A stretch of 64,000 bases of DNA from Paenibacillus sp. V4I7. GTDB lineage: Bacteria; Bacillota; Bacilli; Paenibacillales; NBRC-103111. The DNA is taken from contig NZ_JAUSZD010000002.1 in assembly GCF_030817275.1 (NCBI RefSeq), positions 3,844,001-3,908,000 on the forward strand, in the 5' to 3' direction. The position numbers and the translations under genes are program-made. The notes under the pieces are model-generated. The model was not told where the DNA came from and did not search any database. It saw only the letters and a program-made list of their open reading frames with translations. Position 1 is the first letter of the stretch. Each line of letters begins with the position of its first letter. Positions 47,578-56,871 of the stretch are shown here, piece by piece.

Positions 47578-49212
47578 CTATAAATAATAAATACGATGCA
47601 AACCATCCACAGGAATCGGCGTCTCAAGTAAATCACGGAGCCATTCATTCCCATACCGATTCATATAAGCACACCCATTATACACTCTTTCTTGTGGCTT
47701 GGCGAACGGTAATATCGTTAGTCTTATACGTTCTAATTGTCTTAACGCCGCATCGAATTGCGTCTTATGTGCTTCTCCTGCTTTATTACGCAAGAATTCG
47801 ATTTGCTCGAGGATTTTCGCCAGATTCGTTTCTCCCAGCTTTTTAACCCCGGGGTTGATCGCGGCAAGAGATTCCACAAGAGGTGTGTAGTTCACAGTGA
47901 AATTCGATTTCACGTCATCGAAGCGCTCATTTAAATGCAAGGTATCTTGCCCATCCAGCCATTCTTGCTTCTTCTGCTCAAAGCGCTCAAGCACGTCCTC
48001 AAATGTAAAACCATATTTGTTCATTTGCTTCTGAACCGTACCCTCGATCAAAGTCAACTCCATGCGCGGTGCTATGATCGGCATTTTCATGCCAAACTGT
48101 TCAAAAGCATGCTTCGTCAGCGACCAGTAAGCAATCTCACCTGGTCCTAACACCGTAGCCAGAACCGGGAATAAAAATTCTTGCATTAGAGGCCGTGACA
48201 TCACGTTGTTGCTCAAATTCTCAGGTGTTGTTAATGCTAAATCTTGAAGCTGCTCCTTAGTATAACTATAGTCCTTCTTCTTATCTGTAAATCGTTCACC
48301 TTCACGATGCAAGAGCAGCCGCTGTCCATCTGCAAATACAAACAAATTAGCTCCGTCTTTGTTTATTTCCGCTTGACTCTCATATCCTGCTTGTTCAACG
48401 GCTTCCTGACTCTTCTGTAACGATCCCGAGAATGCTTCATTCTGAAGGATTAGCTGCTCAAACATGGTCGCTTCCAAAGCTCGTAAGGAAGGTTCATCGG
48501 AGTCTATGAGAACAAGCCCGTATTCCCCAAAGAGAATAGCCATCCAGCGAGCAAAAGCATCGGATAATGTCGCCCCATCCTCTGTTGTTCCCTCTAGCTT
48601 AGCGATTAGCGAAGCTTTAAACTCTGTATCCATCAAGGATTGATCTAACGCCTTTAAGGCCTCTTTCCATGCATCAGGTTCAATTGGCAGCCTACTGACG
48701 GATGTGCGTCGCCCTGTCGGATGATCAACCTTGATTTTCTCAATTTGCTGAGCATTCGATAACGTATACGTATGGTTAACTTCATCGAAATCATGATCCT
48801 CACCAGCGATCCAAAAGATCGGCACAACCGGGCGTTGCAATTTCCCACTCCATTCACGAGCCAGCTGAACAATGCTTATGGCTTTGTACATAACAAGCAG
48901 CGAACCGCCGAACAAGCCAGCTTGCTGGCCCCCCACAACGGCAAGTGTATTGTTATCAGCCAATGACGAGATATGATCAATTGCTGCCTGTGTATTTCCT
49001 ATTCTCTCATTATATTTCTCCAAGACTTGGACCAAGCGGCTTCGATCAACTTGAGGTGAAGTCTTTACTTCGTCTAACCATTTTACGCGGGTCTGCCAGT
49101 CTTCCAAGTTTCCGAAGTGGTAAGGAAATAAAGCCTTAGCTTTATCTGTTTGAGCTATGTAATCTTCCGCTAACTTCTGATTTTTTTTCCAATGAAAAGT
49201 TTCCATTTGCAT
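47578..49212 (-). CDS. bshC: Bacillithiol biosynthesis cysteine-adding enzyme BshC
   Basis: Putative ligase that adds cysteine to glucosaminyl-malate in the last step of bacillithiol synthesis. The 544 residues have the nucleotidyltransferase-like N-terminal part with VVGGQQAGLFGGSL and PVVPIFWIAGEDHDFDEVNH (HxGH-like region) and a C-terminal coiled coil (about 440-510). The start is ATG 49212 with GAGGAG. A promoter is visible upstream. The location near mraZ is usual for Bacillota. It implies bacillithiol as the low-molecular-weight thiol. Confidence 0.95.
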   Translation of the reverse strand: MQMETFHWKKNQKLAEDYIAQTDKAKALFPYHFGNLEDWQTRVKWLDEVKTSPQVDRSRLVQVLEKYNERIGNTQAAIDHISSLADNNTLAVVGGQQAGLFGGSLLVMYKAISIVQLAREWSGKLQRPVVPIFWIAGEDHDFDEVNHTYTLSNAQQIEKIKVDHPTGRRTSVSRLPIEPDAWKEALKALDQSLMDTEFKASLIAKLEGTTEDGATLSDAFARWMAILFGEYGLVLIDSDEPSLRALEATMFEQLILQNEAFSGSLQKSQEAVEQAGYESQAEINKDGANLFVFADGQRLLLHREGERFTDKKKDYSYTKEQLQDLALTTPENLSNNVMSRPLMQEFLFPVLATVLGPGEIAYWSLTKHAFEQFGMKMPIIAPRMELTLIEGTVQKQMNKYGFTFEDVLERFEQKKQEWLDGQDTLHLNERFDDVKSNFTVNYTPLVESLAAINPGVKKLGETNLAKILEQIEFLRNKAGEAHKTQFDAALRQLERIRLTILPFAKPQERVYNGCAYMNRYGNEWLRDLLETPIPVDGLHRIYYL

Positions 49213-49258
49213 GCGACTAGTGTCTCCTCTTCATACCAAATAAAACGACTATTCTTTG

Positions 49259-49287
49259 ATTGTACACGTAAGGTCAGCAATCGTCAA
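49259..49287 (-). promoter_or_regulatory. SigA-type promoter of bshC-ahcY
   Basis: TTGACG (49287-49282), a 17-bp spacer and TACAAT (49264-49259) lie about 50 bp upstream of the bshC start, downstream of the oppF terminator. Confidence 0.7.
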
Positions 49288-49318
49288 AACTGTATTATTA
49301 ATAATTACAATTGAACAT

Positions 49319-49346
49319 TAAAAAGCCGCCCCCTACGGGGACGGCT
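49319..49346 (-). terminator. Terminator of the opp operon
   Basis: On the minus strand AGCCGTCCCC pairs with GGGGGCGGCT around a three-base loop and is followed by TTTTTAA, close to the oppF stop. Confidence 0.85.
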
Positions 49347-49354
49347 GGATAACC

Positions 49355-50311
49355 TTAATACAAATGACAAGCTACGAAGTGATTTGGTTCCACTTCTTTT
49401 GTTGGTGGCATCGAATCTGCACACTGCGGCATGGCTTGCGGACAGCGTGTACGGAACGGACACCCGCTAGGCGGATTCAGTGGGCTCGGTACATCGCCTT
49501 GAAGAATGATACGCTCACGAGTACGCTCTATTTCCGGATCCGGAATCGGAATCGCAGAAAGCAGCGACTGTGTGTAAGGATGCAGTGGTTTCGCATAAAG
49601 GCTGTCAGACGTTGTCACCTCTACGAGGTTACCAAGGTACATAACACCGATACGGTCGGAAATATGCTTAACCATCGCCAAATCATGCGCGATAAACAAG
49701 TAGGTCAAGCCCATTTCCTTCTGTAATCTCTTGAACAGGTTAACGACCTGAGCCTGTACGGAAACGTCCAATGCAGAAATCGGCTCATCCGCAATAATAA
49801 ATTTCGGCTCAATCGCAAGCGCACGGGCAATCCCGATACGTTGACGCTGACCACCGGAGAACTCATGCGGGAAACGGTTCGCATGTTCATCGTTCAAACC
49901 AACAGCACGAAGCAATTCCATTACGCGTTCTTTGCGTTTAGCACCTTTGTACAAACCATGAATATCAATACCTTCAGCTATGATGTTACCAACCGTCATA
50001 CGAGGGTTTAATGAAGCGTACGGATCCTGGAATACCATTTGCATATTCCGATTAAATTCTTTCAGCTTCTTGCCTTTCAGCTTATGAACATCCTCACCAT
50101 CGAAAATGACTTCGCCTTCTGTTGCATCATAGAGCTTGATGATCGTTCTACCTGCAGTGGACTTTCCACATCCGGATTCTCCTACGAGGCCGAATGTTTC
50201 ACCGCGGTTAATTTCTATGGAGAAATTGTCAACGGCCTTCAATACTTTACCGCCGCCAAGATGAAAATGCTTCTTCATATTACGAATTTGTAAAATTGGT
50301 TGATTAGACAT
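49355..50311 (-). CDS. oppF: Oligopeptide ABC transporter ATP-binding protein OppF
   Basis: Second ATPase of the peptide importer. The 318 residues have Walker A GESGCGKST, signature FSGGQRQR, Walker B IIADEPISALD and the H-loop AHDLAMVKH. The C-terminal oligopeptide/dipeptide extension contains the iron-sulfur-type Cys motif CPFRTRCPQAMPQC. ATG 50311 overlaps the oppD end by 8 bp. The order oppA-B-C-D-F is standard. Confidence 0.94.
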   Translation of the reverse strand: MSNQPILQIRNMKKHFHLGGGKVLKAVDNFSIEINRGETFGLVGESGCGKSTAGRTIIKLYDATEGEVIFDGEDVHKLKGKKLKEFNRNMQMVFQDPYASLNPRMTVGNIIAEGIDIHGLYKGAKRKERVMELLRAVGLNDEHANRFPHEFSGGQRQRIGIARALAIEPKFIIADEPISALDVSVQAQVVNLFKRLQKEMGLTYLFIAHDLAMVKHISDRIGVMYLGNLVEVTTSDSLYAKPLHPYTQSLLSAIPIPDPEIERTRERIILQGDVPSPLNPPSGCPFRTRCPQAMPQCADSMPPTKEVEPNHFVACHLY

Positions 50312-51341
50312 GTTGATGACCTCCCACTCCTACAGGACGCTCAACTTTCGGTGCATCTGGGTGCAGCAGCCAGCAAGCGGCACTGTGTGTCTCAGAAAGA
50401 GTTGTATGCTCTGGATCTTCTTCCAAACAATGATTCATGGCATATGGACATCTGGCTGCAAAAGCACATCCTTTTGGAGGTGCAAATAGATCTGGAGGCG
50501 TACCCGGAATCGGTACAAGCTCTTCATTGCTATTCGTATCCAGACGAGGCACCGAACGAAGCAAGCCCCATGTATATGGATGCTGTGGCTCGTAGAAAAT
50601 TTCATCTACTGTTCCTTGCTCAATAATTTTTCCAGCGTACATAACGACAACACGTTGTGCCATATCTGCTACGACACCAAGGTCATGCGTAATTAAGATA
50701 ATAGATGAGTCCGTTTTTTCCGAGATCGTCTTCATCAAGTCAATAATTTGAGCTTGAATCGTTACGTCAAGAGCCGTGGTTGGCTCATCAGCGATAAGCA
50801 GTTTAGGTGAGCAAGCAAGTGCGATAGCAATCATAACACGTTGACGCATACCACCTGAGAGCTCATGTGGATATTGATGAATACGGCCCTCTGGGGAGTT
50901 AATACCTACAAGCTTGAGAATTTCAATGGCTCTCTCAGTTGCAGCCTTTTTGTTCAAACCTTCGTGCTTGATTAAACCCTCTGTAATTTGATCGCCGACC
51001 TTCATCGTCGGATTCAAAGAAGTCATTGGATCCTGGAAGATCATACCCATTTCCGATCCGCGAATTTTCTCCATTTGTCTGTTGGAAAGCTTGGTAATAT
51101 CCGTCTTCCCATCAAACATGATTGAACCGCTTTTTATATAGCTAGGCGGAGTAGGAATTAAACGCATGAGCGTTTGTGCCGTAACGGACTTACCGCAGCC
51201 GGATTCACCTACAATCGCCAACACTTCACCTTTTTTCAAAGAAAAAGATACGCCGCGAACAGCTTGAACCTCCCCCGCATATGTGCGGAAAGAAACTCTC
51301 AAATCTTTAACTTCAAGCAAATTGTCTTTGGTGCTCATCAT
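50304..51341 (-). CDS. oppD: Oligopeptide ABC transporter ATP-binding protein OppD
   Basis: First ATPase of the importer, 345 residues. Walker A GESGCGKSV, signature LSGGMRQR, Walker B LIADEPTTALD and H-loop THDLGVVADM are canonical. The C-terminal segment CAFAARCPYAMNHC carries the Cys cluster of the Opp/Dpp ATPases. ATG 51341 follows AAGGGG; an in-frame ATG directly after is also possible. It lies 13 bp after oppC. Confidence 0.94.
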   Translation of the reverse strand: MMSTKDNLLEVKDLRVSFRTYAGEVQAVRGVSFSLKKGEVLAIVGESGCGKSVTAQTLMRLIPTPPSYIKSGSIMFDGKTDITKLSNRQMEKIRGSEMGMIFQDPMTSLNPTMKVGDQITEGLIKHEGLNKKAATERAIEILKLVGINSPEGRIHQYPHELSGGMRQRVMIAIALACSPKLLIADEPTTALDVTIQAQIIDLMKTISEKTDSSIILITHDLGVVADMAQRVVVMYAGKIIEQGTVDEIFYEPQHPYTWGLLRSVPRLDTNSNEELVPIPGTPPDLFAPPKGCAFAARCPYAMNHCLEEDPEHTTLSETHSAACWLLHPDAPKVERPVGVGGHQHV

Positions 51342-51354
51342 TATTCACCCCTTC

Positions 51355-52287
51355 TTACTTGCGCATTTTTGGATCAAGCGCGTCACGAAGCCCATCGCCG
51401 AGCACATTGAAACTGATTAGAATTAAGCTGAAAACAATTGTTGGAGTGATAAGGCGATATGCATATAACCTCATAGAGTTAGCCCCATCAGATAAAAGGT
51501 TACCTAATGATGCAAGAGGCGGCCTTACACCGAGACCAATGAAACTCAAAAATGCCTCTGTAAAAATGGCTGATGGAACAACAAAAGTAATTTGAACAAT
51601 AATGATACCTAATGCATTTGGTATCAAACTGCGCATAATAATTCTCCATGGTGAAGCTCCCAGTGTACGGGAAGCAAGAACAAATTCCTGTTCTTTAAGC
51701 GTGAGCATTTGACCACGCACCAAACGTGCCATCGGTACCCAACCCGTTATACTATAAGCGATAATTATCGACGAAATTCCTGATCCGATAACCATAATAA
51801 GCAGGATAGCGATTAGCAAGAAAGGAATTGCATAGACAATTTCAATCACACGCTGCATCACTTCGTCTACTTTACCACCATAATAAGCCGATATACCGCC
51901 ATAAATTACACCAACCACTAAATCAATGAGAGCTGCTGTAATTCCTATAAATAAAGATATACGTGTGCCAACCCATACCCTCGTCCATAAATCACGGCCA
52001 AAGTCATCAGTCCCAAACCAATGATCTCCGCTAGGTTTAGCATTTCTTAGTTTCAAATCTTGTGTCTGATAATCGAAATTTGATAGCATAGGCGCTATAA
52101 TCGCAAGCACTATCAATGTAGCCAATATAATTAAGCCAGCCATAGCCAGTCTATTTTTCTTAAGTCGTCTCCATGCGTCCTGCCAATAATTGAGCGAAGG
52201 TCTAACAATTCTTTCGCCAGTTAAAGATTTATCTGAAACGGGAGCAAACTTATAGTTGTTCTCTGTTGTATGATTTGGAGTTTGCAT
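51355..52287 (-). CDS. oppC: Oligopeptide ABC transporter permease OppC
   Basis: Membrane permease, about 310 residues with six helices and the N-terminal OppC extension (KKNRLAMAGLIILATLIVLA). The ATPase-coupling EAA loop lies at ASRTLGASPWRIIMRSLIPN. ATG 52287 is preferred; the frame also includes TTG 52290 directly before it. The start is 3 bp after the oppB stop. Confidence 0.93.
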   Translation of the reverse strand: MQTPNHTTENNYKFAPVSDKSLTGERIVRPSLNYWQDAWRRLKKNRLAMAGLIILATLIVLAIIAPMLSNFDYQTQDLKLRNAKPSGDHWFGTDDFGRDLWTRVWVGTRISLFIGITAALIDLVVGVIYGGISAYYGGKVDEVMQRVIEIVYAIPFLLIAILLIMVIGSGISSIIIAYSITGWVPMARLVRGQMLTLKEQEFVLASRTLGASPWRIIMRSLIPNALGIIIVQITFVVPSAIFTEAFLSFIGLGVRPPLASLGNLLSDGANSMRLYAYRLITPTIVFSLILISFNVLGDGLRDALDPKMRK

Positions 52288-52290
52288 CAA

Positions 52291-53223
52291 TTATTTCCCG
52301 CCTTTCCCAAGACGAATTCTAGGGTCTACTAAGCCATAAACTACGTCTGTCAGAAATATTACTAAGATAAGAATGCTCGAGTAAAAAATAGTTAAACCAG
52401 AGATCATTGTATAGTCATTGGATACAACGGAAGATACAAAGTGTTTACCTAAGCCAGGCACAGAGAAAATTTGTTCAACAACTAGTGTACCTGTGATGAC
52501 GTTTACAAATATTGGACCGATAACCGTGATAACCGGCAAGATGGCATTTCGTATTGTGTGCTTCACTACGACTGTAACACTAGACAAACCTTTTGATTTA
52601 GCTGTTTTAATGTAATCTTGATTAAGAACGTCTAGCATGGATGTACGCATTAAACGTGCCAAAATCGCAATCGTACCAAATGAAAGAGCAATCGCTGGTA
52701 AAACACGATAGCTTGGACCTTTCCATAGACCCGCTGGAAGTATGCCCCATTTTACACCGACATAATAAGACAAAAGTGGACCAAGGACAAATGACGGGAT
52801 GGATACACCTAATATCGCAATGAACATTGCTGTATAATCACCAGCTTTATTATGCTTTAAAGCTGCAATAATACCTAACGTAAGACCTGAAATGATTGCA
52901 ATAACGATTGAGATCAACCCAAGTTCTAGTGAGGAAGGAAATGCTTGTTTGATAATATCAGTAACTTTGTGTGCCGGGAATTGAAAGGAAGCTCCTAGAT
53001 CGCCATGGATGATGTTGTTCATGAAAGTCAAGTACTGTTCCCACAATGGCTTATCCAAACCGTATTGCTTCATCAACATTTCTTTCGTAGCTTTAGGAAT
53101 CCGTTCAGAGCCTTCTCCAAGTGGATTACCAGGTAAGTTTTTCATCAATACGAATGTAAATGATGCAATTAGCCATAACGTAATAAGCGCATATAAGAAA
53201 CGGCGAAGAATGAACTTAACCAT
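52291..53223 (-). CDS. oppB: Oligopeptide ABC transporter permease OppB
   Basis: Permease of 310 residues, six helices, with the OppB signature around MKNLPGNPLG and the coupling loop TAKSKGLSSVTVVVKHTIRN. ATG 53223 follows AAAGGAGGAG. It is separated from oppA by 106 bp that contain a stable hairpin, consistent with the binding protein being made in excess over the membrane parts. Confidence 0.94.
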   Translation of the reverse strand: MVKFILRRFLYALITLWLIASFTFVLMKNLPGNPLGEGSERIPKATKEMLMKQYGLDKPLWEQYLTFMNNIIHGDLGASFQFPAHKVTDIIKQAFPSSLELGLISIVIAIISGLTLGIIAALKHNKAGDYTAMFIAILGVSIPSFVLGPLLSYYVGVKWGILPAGLWKGPSYRVLPAIALSFGTIAILARLMRTSMLDVLNQDYIKTAKSKGLSSVTVVVKHTIRNAILPVITVIGPIFVNVITGTLVVEQIFSVPGLGKHFVSSVVSNDYTMISGLTIFYSSILILVIFLTDVVYGLVDPRIRLGKGGK

Positions 53224-53264
53224 ATTGCTCCTCCTTTATTAAAATAAACTGCTTAGAAATTTAG

Positions 53265-53300
53265 AAGAGGCCGCTCCCACGAGGTGCGAACGGCCCCTTC
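53265..53300 (-). terminator. Hairpin between oppA and oppB, probable partial terminator
   Basis: On the minus strand GAAGGGGCCGTTCGCAC pairs imperfectly with GTGGGAGCGGCCTCTTC; the tail TCTTCTAAATTTCT is only moderately T-rich. Similar hairpins after solute-binding protein genes lower downstream expression and protect the upstream mRNA. Confidence 0.6.
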
Positions 53301-53329
53301 TTGTAACAAATCTTTATTAAAACATTAGA

Positions 53330-55012
53330 TTACTTAATTGTAACCCATTTCAGATCCCACTCTTTACCAAATGATGGAAGAACTAAACCTTCAACGTTTG
53401 GTTTTTTCAAGTAAGCGCGAGTACGGAAGTAAAGTGGCGATACACCTTGATCATCCATAAGGATTTTCTCAGCTTCAACCAATGCTTTCGCACGTTTCGA
53501 AGCATCTACTTCTGTTTGAGCTTGCTTAATTAAAGCATCATACTGCGGGTTGCTGTAGTCGCCTTCATCAAACTCTCCGCCAGTTACCCACATATCCAAG
53601 AACGTCATTGGATCGTTGTAATCCGCGCCCCATAGGGAAAGAGCGATTTCGAAATCTTTTTTAGAGGACAACTCGATACGCAATGCGTGTGGAACTGGGT
53701 TCGCAATAGCTTCGTATCCAAGGTTTTGTTTCCATTGTGCAAGGATGAACTCAAGTGATTTTTTCGCAGTTTCAGTATCATCCGCATTCACTTTCATTGG
53801 AGGAAGGGCTGCTAAGCCAGCTTCTTTCAAACCTTCAGCAAGCAATTGCTTTGCTTTAGCTGCATCGAATTTAGGTTGTGTTTCGCCAGCAGATTTACGG
53901 AAATCACCGCCTGCTCCATCAGAAGTACCACCAGGTACTAAACCTGTGGAAGCTACAGAACCATTTGCAAGAACTGTATCAACATAAGCTTGACGATCAA
54001 TAGCCATACCTAGAGCTTGACGAATTTTTTTGTTAGCCAAAGCAGGAACTTTTTTCGTTTGGTACATCAGGTAAGAGTTAGTCAACTCAGGCTTAGGTAC
54101 GTTATCTGGTTTACCAGCATATAGTTTCAGTTGATCACGGTTAATTTCAGCTAAATCAGCCGCGTCAGTTTCATATAGGTTAAGTCCTGTATTTGTATCT
54201 TTAACGATATTGATTGTTGCTTTCGTAAGTTTAACGTTAGCAGCATCCCAGTACTTTTCATTTTTAACAAGCTCAAGTGTTTGACCGTGATCCCATTTAC
54301 TTAAAGTGAACGGACCAGCACCGATAACTTTGTCAACTTCAGCGCCATATTTGTCACCGGCTTTTGTAATGAAATCTTCTCTTTGCGGGAAGAATGTTGC
54401 GAAAGCAAGTAAACCTGTAAAGAAGGCAACCGGTTTTTCAAGTTTAATTTCAAGCTGCTTGTCGTTAATTGCTTTAACACCAAGAGCCTCTTGTGCCTTT
54501 TTCACATCTTCAGGGGTTTTAGCTTTCGTTACAGCTTCTCCGCCTTTTATCCAAGCAACGAGAAAGCTATACTGTGCTTTTGTAGCTGGGTCTAATGTAC
54601 GTTTAAAGGAATAAACGAAATCTTGTGCTTTTACTGGTTGACCGTCAGCCCAGTTCGCATTATCGCGAATGTCTATCGTATAAGTTAGACCATCAGTAGA
54701 AATTTTAGGAAAATCTTTTGCAAGTGCTGGAGCTGCTTTGCCGTCTTTATCCGCACGATAAAGTCCTTCGTTAAATGCGTTAAGGAATGTAAAAGCAGCA
54801 TTAGCTGTTGTTTTGGAGCTATCCATAACAGGCGGCTCTGCAGTAAAGTTGATTTTAATTTCTTGCGGTTTGTTAGCAGCCGGAGCAGCTGTACCTTTAG
54901 TATCCCCTGTTGGTGATGTTGCAGGTGTTTCCCCACTTTTGGCACAACCAATTGCCACACTACCCATAAGCGTTAATGCTACTGCTGTAGAAACCCATTT
55001 CGTCGCTTTCAT
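53330..55012 (-). CDS. oppA: Oligopeptide-binding lipoprotein OppA
   Basis: Extracellular lipid-anchored peptide-binding protein (SBP family 5). The 560 residues have a signal peptide with lipobox SVAIGC near residue 23 and an Ala/Pro/Thr linker. The family region includes TYTIDIRDNANWADGQPVKAQDFVYSFKR-type sequence (here around residues 110-140), and ALGMAIDRQAYVD lies near 340. ATG 55012 has AAAGGAGGAG. The peptide preference cannot be told. It has a strong promoter and a leader of about 165 nt. Confidence 0.94.
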   Translation of the reverse strand: MKATKWVSTAVALTLMGSVAIGCAKSGETPATSPTGDTKGTAAPAANKPQEIKINFTAEPPVMDSSKTTANAAFTFLNAFNEGLYRADKDGKAAPALAKDFPKISTDGLTYTIDIRDNANWADGQPVKAQDFVYSFKRTLDPATKAQYSFLVAWIKGGEAVTKAKTPEDVKKAQEALGVKAINDKQLEIKLEKPVAFFTGLLAFATFFPQREDFITKAGDKYGAEVDKVIGAGPFTLSKWDHGQTLELVKNEKYWDAANVKLTKATINIVKDTNTGLNLYETDAADLAEINRDQLKLYAGKPDNVPKPELTNSYLMYQTKKVPALANKKIRQALGMAIDRQAYVDTVLANGSVASTGLVPGGTSDGAGGDFRKSAGETQPKFDAAKAKQLLAEGLKEAGLAALPPMKVNADDTETAKKSLEFILAQWKQNLGYEAIANPVPHALRIELSSKKDFEIALSLWGADYNDPMTFLDMWVTGGEFDEGDYSNPQYDALIKQAQTEVDASKRAKALVEAEKILMDDQGVSPLYFRTRAYLKKPNVEGLVLPSFGKEWDLKWVTIK

Positions 55013-55183
55013 AAAACTCCTCCTTTAAAATATGTATCTAAACATCTATGGTTAGGTGTTTTGATAGTCTCGCTAACACAAACCTTACACCTTAAACCCA
55101 AAAATAAATGAAACCGCTTCATTCATGTTAGTATATCTAACACGAACCTCTGGTAAAAAAATTTACTAGACTCTACGCAAGGA

Positions 55184-55211
55184 ATTATAACATATTACTA
55201 TGCTTTGTCCA
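55184..55211 (-). promoter_or_regulatory. Promoter of the opp operon
   Basis: TGGACA (55211-55206), a 16-bp spacer and a perfect TATAAT (55189-55184) with the extended -10 TGT. Transcription would begin near 55177, leaving a leader of about 165 nt before oppA. Confidence 0.75.
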
Positions 55212-55404
55212 GAACTAATTTTCTTTTATTCACCTATGTTAAAATAAAATGAAGAAAAAGGTCCTTTACGGTTTCTAATTATACAACCATCGGTCAATAA
55301 AATCTAGACGGATTTCATTGTTATTTTCTACAATTCTTAAATAAATATTACAAACATACGCTAAAAATTGATTTATTCACATTATTTCCACAAAATTGTC
55401 TTGC
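55212..55404. other. AT-rich intergenic region between the opp promoter and the DUF3397 gene
   Basis: No coding frame or clear hairpin terminator for the DUF3397-panE-rsfA strand is visible. The segment is strongly AT-rich with several ATTT/AAAT stretches that could bind global regulators such as CodY or AbrB, but I could not assign a specific site. Confidence 0.4.
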
Positions 55405-55806
55405 CTAGGTTGAAAATATATAATTTTTCCCGATGTGCAGGAAAAATAGCAGGATGTAAAGTGCTGATAGACCCAGAAAACTAAGCCTCCATACGACCCT
55501 GCTTACCTTTAATAGTTCGGTTTTCCCCTTCAAATGCGTCTGATAGCCACCAATGATCCCAAAGGCGATGAGCAGCACGAGCGCAATTAGCCAGAAACCA
55601 AAATTCGTATGAAATAATTGATTCCACATTAAAGAAACAGAGCCTAGTAGAAATAACGTCGTCACGTCCATGGTAAGTCTTGTTGTCATCTTCTTATCTC
55701 TAAGAAAAAGAAAGACTAGAAACCACATCAGGATAAACGTAATAAACGGTGCCACTGCTAAGACCGCATATATCGTAGATATCCAACTGGCTAGCACATT
55801 CATCAT
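55405..55806 (-). CDS. DUF3397 membrane protein
   Basis: A 133-residue integral membrane protein with four hydrophobic helices (about 12-35, 48-62, 70-88, 108-126). The pattern and the position between panE and the bshC region fit the DUF3397 family of Bacillota, function unknown. Start ATG 55806 or the next ATG 55803. It lies 14 bp after panE and is probably co-transcribed. Confidence 0.8.
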   Translation of the reverse strand: MMNVLASWISTIYAVLAVAPFITFILMWFLVFLFLRDKKMTTRLTMDVTTLFLLGSVSLMWNQLFHTNFGFWLIALVLLIAFGIIGGYQTHLKGKTELLKVSRVVWRLSFLGLSALYILLFFLHIGKNYIFST

Positions 55807-55820
55807 TAAGGATCACCTAC

Positions 55821-56768
55821 TTATTCTAGTGCTTTCACTAATTGGTACACGGTTTGGTGAGTCGGAATCTCAAGTTTTAATTCTTTTGCCATTTTTACTA
55901 GGCTTCCGTTAATATAGTCGATCTCGGTAAGTCGGGACTGTTCAATATCCTGGAGCATAGATGAATGGTTTAAGCTAGTGGCTTCACAGACGCTAAGCAG
56001 CGTGTCCCATAGCTCATCAGGTAGTAAAATCCCCTTGGCAGCCGCCACCATACGAGTTTCTTGATAAAGGTCATTCATGAGAGAGCGCGTCCAAGTTGAA
56101 AGCAGCAGATCTCCGTTCTTTACACGTAAAATCGCCGTAAGCGGATTAATTACTGCATTTATCGTCAGCTTGCTCCAAATCCTCACATCCATGTTCTTCG
56201 ACATCATTGTTTGAAATCCTGCCTTCTCAAGCATCTCAACTAACAAAATATGTGTTGAATTTACTATATGATCTGAATCTTCCGATGTTCCTATATAACT
56301 GATACCATGTCCGGTGTGAGTAACCGCCGTTAAGCCCTCTCGTCTAGCCCCTTCCGTCGTCACTGCGAGCAGCAAGCGATCCCGCCCAAGTTCTTCGCCC
56401 AACCTCTCTTCGTGCCCTATTCCGTTCTGAAAACTTATTAGGTAGGTATCTTTGGACATTTGAGACTTCAAATTGTTTATTAGTTCTTGAGTAATTGCAG
56501 GCTGCTTGACCATGAGAAATAGGTAATCAAAATGATGTAAAGACGAATTAACCGTTTCTGCCTCTTCTATATAATAGCGAAAATCTATGACCCCACTACG
56601 AGTAGTCCTAATTGCTTCTGCAGTTCCAGCCAATTCGATCCCCTTCTGATCTAGCTTATCTGCTTGTTCTATCGTTCTTGCAATGACAGTCATATGTTCA
56701 CAAAAAGCAGACAACTTGGCAGCGAATAGCAATCCTAAGGAGCCTGCACCAATAATCATAATGCGCAT
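55821..56768 (-). CDS. panE: 2-dehydropantoate 2-reductase (ketopantoate reductase)
   Basis: NADPH-dependent reduction of ketopantoate to pantoate in pantothenate/CoA synthesis. ATG 56768, seven bases after GGGGG, gives 315 residues; the frame opens at 56798. The N-terminal dinucleotide motif MIIGAGSLGLLFAAKL and the C-terminal catalytic Lys segment KLTINAVINPLTAILRVKNG are present, with EIDYINGSLVKMAKE near the end. Family members can act on other 2-oxo acids. The location near bshC and rsfA is common in Bacillota. Confidence 0.9.
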   Translation of the reverse strand: MRIMIIGAGSLGLLFAAKLSAFCEHMTVIARTIEQADKLDQKGIELAGTAEAIRTTRSGVIDFRYYIEEAETVNSSLHHFDYLFLMVKQPAITQELINNLKSQMSKDTYLISFQNGIGHEERLGEELGRDRLLLAVTTEGARREGLTAVTHTGHGISYIGTSEDSDHIVNSTHILLVEMLEKAGFQTMMSKNMDVRIWSKLTINAVINPLTAILRVKNGDLLLSTWTRSLMNDLYQETRMVAAAKGILLPDELWDTLLSVCEATSLNHSSMLQDIEQSRLTEIDYINGSLVKMAKELKLEIPTHQTVYQLVKALE

Positions 56769-56803
56769 CTCATATCCCCCTTTACATACAATTCCCATTA
56801 TAC

Positions 56804-56830
56804 AACAAAAAAGCCCCAGTCCAAGGGCTC
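56804..56830 (-). terminator. Terminator of rsfA
   Basis: On the minus strand AGCCC pairs with GGGCT (loop TTGGACTG) followed by TTTTTTG. It lies between rsfA and panE, so panE needs its own promoter or read-through. Confidence 0.75.
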
Positions 56831-56871
56831 TCCTTGTTCTGAAGCTTCTATATGTAAGGACCGACGGGAAC